64,000 nt of DNA from Algoriphagus sp. (GTDB lineage: Bacteria > Bacteroidota > Bacteroidia > Cytophagales > Cyclobacteriaceae). Positions within the stretch are counted from its first letter, which is position 1. The number at the start of each line of letters is the position of its first letter. A program made the translations under genes and the position numbers. Shown here piece after piece: positions 60,694-64,000 of this stretch. The notes beneath the pieces were generated by a model. It saw only the letters and a list, made by a program, of their open reading frames with translations, had not been told where the DNA came from and ran no database searches. The DNA lies in the NCBI RefSeq assembly GCF_013373065.1, contig NZ_JABXIN010000020.1, positions 1 to 64,000 of the forward strand. Direction: 5' to 3'.

Positions 60694-63474
60694 TTAAAAT
60701 TTGCGCATTTGAAGTTGATAAAGCGTCTCATCATCAATCCATTCGCTCATTTTGCCCAGAGCATCCGTAGCATAATTACTTAAGCCTAATTGACGAGCTA
60801 CTTGAACTTTTTTCATCCAAAGAATTGGATCCCGGTTGAATTCAGTTGCTGTATTCAAAATTTCATATTGGATCAAAGGGTCAGATTGAATCAATTGGGC
60901 AGACCAAATAAGAGGGGATAGGTATGGGTTTCCAGTTAGTTCATCTCCCTTTCCCAGCCAGTTTAAGAATGTTTGTACAGATTCCTGATTTTGTAAATCA
61001 GGGTTATTTGCAAACTGAGCCAATTGGGCATTCGCCCCGCGCACTTTTTGAATGAAATCTGCAAGTGCTTGGATTGTTTTTTGGGTTAATCCATGTGATT
61101 TGTAGATCAATAATCTTTGAGCCAAATCTGCCTTTAAGAGCTCATTTTCAAGAGAATTCCAATCTTCAAAAAGATCTTCAGGTAAGCGCTCATGGAGATT
61201 TTCGATCAGTTCTAGGTAAATGCTTTTTTCCGAGTCGGGGTTTTGTATCCAATCAGGAAAGTCCAGGTTATAATTCAAGCGGATTTCTTCGGCTTCTTGT
61301 TCAAACCCACCCAAAATCAATAATTCCCAATGGTAATTTTGAAAGGCCTGAAATCCTTGTTCTCTGGCAGCAAGCAATTCTTTTCCAGCTTTCTTGAAAT
61401 CCATTTGTTGGGCAAGGATGTTACTTGAAAGGTGGAGGAAATAGCCCGCATCTCCCGGATTTCGAAAAGCCAATCCATTGAGATTTTTGATCGCATCTCC
61501 AACTCTACCCGCAGATAGACCTCGGATTACTGCGGTTTCTTGCAAAGACATGATGTAGGGATTCATCTGCTCTTCTTGCCAAAGGGAATCCAATAAGCTC
61601 AAATCTGACTCAGGGTTGGGTTGACCCAAAACAGAAAATAAATTTCGAAGTCCTGCCTGAATCAAAAGGGGAGAATCGCTTTCATTTAGAGATCTTTGAG
61701 TAGAGGATATCAAATCGGGCTCTGGATAGTTTCCCAATGCATGCTGCTGGGCTAAGGCATTGATCAATCCCGGGAAATCATCTGTATTCGTGGCCTCAAC
61801 TTCCGGATTTCCGGATTTAAGTTGTGTAGCTAGAAGGTTGGTTTGACTGATTTTTTGACCTTCAGGAGCTTCCTCCAAAAGATTGATAGCATCTTCAGGT
61901 CGATTTGATTTGGTATAAAGCAAAGCCAGATTGTTACGGATTGCCTCACTTTTGGGGAAAAAGGTCAACCCTTGCTCGAGGGTTGTGATTGCCTGAAATA
62001 TTTTCTGCTCCTTATGAAATCGATCCGCCAAAAGGATGATATTGTCCTCTTGGGGAGCCTCAGAAAAACTTTGTTCTAAATGACTCTTGGCTAAAGAAGG
62101 TTGTTTCATTTCCAATAGCAAATGAGCCAATGCATTTTTTGCCTTTGGGTTATTTCTATATCGAAACCAGGAATTTTCGTAAAGAATACTTGCTTCTAAT
62201 TTCTGATCAGTAGCATAATAGTAATCCCCCAAAACTTGATTGCTAAGGGCATTGACCTGAACACCAATAATGCCATCGGCGTAGGTAGTCAACACTAAAA
62301 GAGCGATGAGTCCTCCAAGGCGCAAATGATAATAAGGGAGCGAAAAAGGTTTGAATAAAACGCGTTCCACTTCTTTTCCACTATCCATGAGGTTGAGAAA
62401 GTTTGAAAAGACATAGATCATAAAAAAGGTGGAAAACCCTAATTGTGTGTAAGTGAAAAGGTGTTTGAGCAACTCTTCTGCAGGTTGGTTTCCTACCAGT
62501 TTAATCTTCCAGATAACCCACAAAGTAAGCCCAAAACCAAGAAGCTGAAGCGCTTCCAAGGAAGAAGGGTTGGCTACCAAGGTGACGTCATTTTTTGCTT
62601 TTACACGTAAGACTAGCCATCCTAAAAGACCTACTGGAAATACTAAAAGCAATGGATGAATTGTAGGAATCCAGGAAATCGGAAGACCTGTTAAATCCAA
62701 AAAGATGTTGAATAACAAGACCAAGTAAATGAGCCCTAGGAATAGGAACTGAATTGAAACCTTGAGACCTAGATTTTTATTCGCGCGAGTAAGAAGTATA
62801 TATAATCCGGAAAGAACAGAGTGGCCATTCCAAAAGATCCAGGCAATGCTCAATCCAAGCAGAAGAATCAAAACATGCTCACCTAAGAAAACCCCTGCTT
62901 GAGGAACTGAACTGTAAGTGATTAAAAGATAAACCGTTCCAGCTAGTAGAGCCAAATTCACAAAAAAGCGGAGGAAAAGGCTTCGTTGCTTTCCTTCTAA
63001 ATGGAAGAAAACAGGCCCTGCCAGAGTTCCTACTATGGCGATGATGAGGGGGAAATTACTGTTCAGTCCTTCGATATTCAGTCCATTCAAGTTGCTAAGG
63101 ACCAAGAGAACAATCCAGCCTGTAGATGCAATAAGAAAGCCCCATTTTCGAAAGGAAGATACTAAACTCAAAAAGAAGGCAATGAGAATGCACGATAGGA
63201 TGGCAAAAAACTCATTTTCAATAGAAGGAATTTGAGGGGCGAATGATTGAAATTCCTGAAAAACCAAGAAGTTGTCCACTACGATTGGAAAGGACAGCGG
63301 GCCTATTGCCGCCCAATCAAAAGCTATAGGGAGCCTATCCAGAAAATAGCCGGGAAGGAGATTCCTGTATGGGACTGTATTAAATAGTAAATAGTAGGAT
63401 GAAAAAAGCCCTCCGACAAGAATGAACAAGAGAGCAGGAATATAGCCCAGAAGGCGGGATTTGGGTTCTTGCAT
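60694..63474 (-). CDS. Large polytopic membrane protein with TPR-rich C-terminal half
   Basis: A 926-residue protein. The N-terminal half (about 1-420) has a dozen or so hydrophobic segments, and the C-terminal half (about 425-926) is a string of helical TPR-like repeats (LGDYYYATDQKLEASILYENS, NALAHLLLEMKQPSLAKSHLE, RNNLALLYTKSNRPEDAINLL, abbreviated units). I do not recognise a named family. Its ATG overlaps the gatC stop codon by one base (TAATG). A scaffold or envelope assembly role is possible, but nothing in the sequence assigns a substrate. Confidence 0.75.
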   Translation of the reverse strand: MQEPKSRLLGYIPALLFILVGGLFSSYYLLFNTVPYRNLLPGYFLDRLPIAFDWAAIGPLSFPIVVDNFLVFQEFQSFAPQIPSIENEFFAILSCILIAFFLSLVSSFRKWGFLIASTGWIVLLVLSNLNGLNIEGLNSNFPLIIAIVGTLAGPVFFHLEGKQRSLFLRFFVNLALLAGTVYLLITYSSVPQAGVFLGEHVLILLLGLSIAWIFWNGHSVLSGLYILLTRANKNLGLKVSIQFLFLGLIYLVLLFNIFLDLTGLPISWIPTIHPLLLVFPVGLLGWLVLRVKAKNDVTLVANPSSLEALQLLGFGLTLWVIWKIKLVGNQPAEELLKHLFTYTQLGFSTFFMIYVFSNFLNLMDSGKEVERVLFKPFSLPYYHLRLGGLIALLVLTTYADGIIGVQVNALSNQVLGDYYYATDQKLEASILYENSWFRYRNNPKAKNALAHLLLEMKQPSLAKSHLEQSFSEAPQEDNIILLADRFHKEQKIFQAITTLEQGLTFFPKSEAIRNNLALLYTKSNRPEDAINLLEEAPEGQKISQTNLLATQLKSGNPEVEATNTDDFPGLINALAQQHALGNYPEPDLISSTQRSLNESDSPLLIQAGLRNLFSVLGQPNPESDLSLLDSLWQEEQMNPYIMSLQETAVIRGLSAGRVGDAIKNLNGLAFRNPGDAGYFLHLSSNILAQQMDFKKAGKELLAAREQGFQAFQNYHWELLILGGFEQEAEEIRLNYNLDFPDWIQNPDSEKSIYLELIENLHERLPEDLFEDWNSLENELLKADLAQRLLIYKSHGLTQKTIQALADFIQKVRGANAQLAQFANNPDLQNQESVQTFLNWLGKGDELTGNPYLSPLIWSAQLIQSDPLIQYEILNTATEFNRDPILWMKKVQVARQLGLSNYATDALGKMSEWIDDETLYQLQMRKF

Positions 63475-63761
63475 TATTCAATAACCTTTGGAACTCGGAA
63501 ATAATCTGAATCACGCTTAGGTGCATTTTTCAGCCCTGCTTCATGATCTAAATGAATTCCTACCTGATCTTCCCGCATGTCATTAATCTCGGAAGACATG
63601 GTAGTCAAGGGTTCCACATTTTTTGTATCCAATTCTTTCAACTTTTCCACCCAATCTAAAATTTGACTCATATCCTGGGACATTTTTTCAGCACTCTTTT
63701 CATCAAACTCAAGTCGAGCCAAATGCGCTATTTTTTTGATGGATTCTTTATCTATTTTCAT
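63474..63761 (-). CDS. gatC: Asp/Glu-tRNA amidotransferase subunit C
   Basis: A 95-residue GatC, the small chaperone-like subunit of the GatCAB complex that converts Glu-tRNA-Gln or Asp-tRNA-Asn to the amidated form. The pattern IKKIAHLARLEFDEK followed by MSQILDWVEKLKELDT is typical, as is the C-terminal REDQVG ... FRVPKVIE. gatA and gatB are not adjacent. It lies 11 bp after the partial plsC gene and overlaps the next gene by one base. Confidence 0.94.
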   Translation of the reverse strand: MKIDKESIKKIAHLARLEFDEKSAEKMSQDMSQILDWVEKLKELDTKNVEPLTTMSSEINDMREDQVGIHLDHEAGLKNAPKRDSDYFRVPKVIE

Positions 63762-63772
63762 AATTAAAATTC

Positions 63773-64000
63773 TTACTTGATACCATTATCAGTATTCAAT
63801 TGCTTTTGAATAATCTCAAAGCATTTTTCTTTCAAATCTTCCTCTGTCGTGTCTTTTTCAGGAATCAAAGCTTCGTGCAATACCATTTTAGCCGAATGGA
63901 AACCCAGCAAAAACCTGCCGTCTTCGGGTAAAATTAGATGATTAAACGATAATGTGACAGGAATAATGGGGATTTGTTTCTCAATAGCCAAGCGGAATGC
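63773..64000 (-). CDS. plsC: 1-acyl-sn-glycerol-3-phosphate acyltransferase (C-terminal part; runs off the window)
   Basis: The last 75 residues of a PlsC-type acyltransferase; the frame stays open to the window edge. AFRLAIEKQIPIIPVTLSF fits the PlsC region after the EGTR-like motif (basic helix, then the PVT strand). The catalytic NHxxxxD motif would lie beyond the window. Spacing to gatC (11 bp) suggests one transcript. Confidence 0.75.
   Translation of the reverse strand, partial: AFRLAIEKQIPIIPVTLSFNHLILPEDGRFLLGFHSAKMVLHEALIPEKDTTEEDLKEKCFEIIQKQLNTDNGIK

Overview
The window looks like chromosomal DNA from a Bacteroidota bacterium of the Cytophagales, probably a Cyclobacteriaceae member near Algoriphagus. 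This is inferred from gene content and style, not from a search. Several promoters carry the Bacteroidota -7 element TAnnTTTG, starts lack Shine-Dalgarno sequences, and lineage-typical families are present: a HYC_CC_PP copper-cluster protein, DUF3078 and DUF3347 proteins, a long CusA, a LysS with a C-terminal extension, and many Sec/lipoprotein signals. Apart from the 1-10.2 kb region, with its metal genes and repeats, it reads as ordinary core genome. No phage, CRISPR array or classical insertion sequence is visible.

Layout. 0.1-8.7 kb, minus strand: a copper/silver efflux operon (HYC_CC_PP protein, CusA, CusC, CusB with a DUF3347 tail, a free DUF3347 lipoprotein, an exported CHY zinc-finger protein). 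8.9-9.95 kb: three tandem cassettes bounded by hairpin repeats. The middle one holds an intact GIY-YIG nuclease gene and the outer two keep only its C-terminal tail. 10.0-11.2 kb: a small HMA copper chaperone and a kelch protein. 11.4-19.2 kb, minus strand: an aromatic amino acid operon (two DAHP synthase/chorismate mutases, AroB, AroA, PheA, aminotransferase, TyrA) with a Phe/Tyr leader-peptide attenuator between the two DAHP synthase genes. 19.3-32.3 kb: housekeeping genes (proline dehydrogenase, LysS, NYN protein, dienelactone hydrolase, orphan Pycsar-type membrane protein, MsrB, penicillin acylase, aminotransferase, methyltransferase, and a GlsA/GlsB-like amino-acyl lipid pair with a CoA-binding protein). 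32.5-41.7 kb: GyrB, PPK1, small membrane proteins, tRNA-Arg, SucC, a LolD-like ATPase, BCP and an EamA transporter. 41.8-47.7 kb: a signalling island with a secreted lipoprotein and a membrane-anchored TPR-CHAT protease, convergent with an ECF sigma factor, a transmembrane anti-sigma-like TPR protein and a second lipoprotein. 47.8-64 kb: NAD salvage (PncB, PncA), thioesterase, a secreted protein behind a sigma-54-like promoter, an ADP-ribosylglycohydrolase lipoprotein with a kinase, acyl-CoA dehydrogenase, acyl-CoA ligase, arginine deiminase, IlvE, cobalamin adenosyltransferase, an ABC ATPase, a large TPR membrane protein, GatC and a partial PlsC.

The two strongest non-routine signals are as follows. 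First, a REP-like hairpin family has a conserved 12-nt loop and a 5-bp stem with compensatory changes, and brackets the GIY-YIG gene and its deleted derivatives; this resembles a nuclease-associated mobile repeat system. Second, a 31-residue leader peptide has eight Phe/Tyr codons among nine consecutive codons, followed by a terminator and a perfectly complementary 9-nt candidate antiterminator, upstream of genes whose end products are Phe and Tyr.
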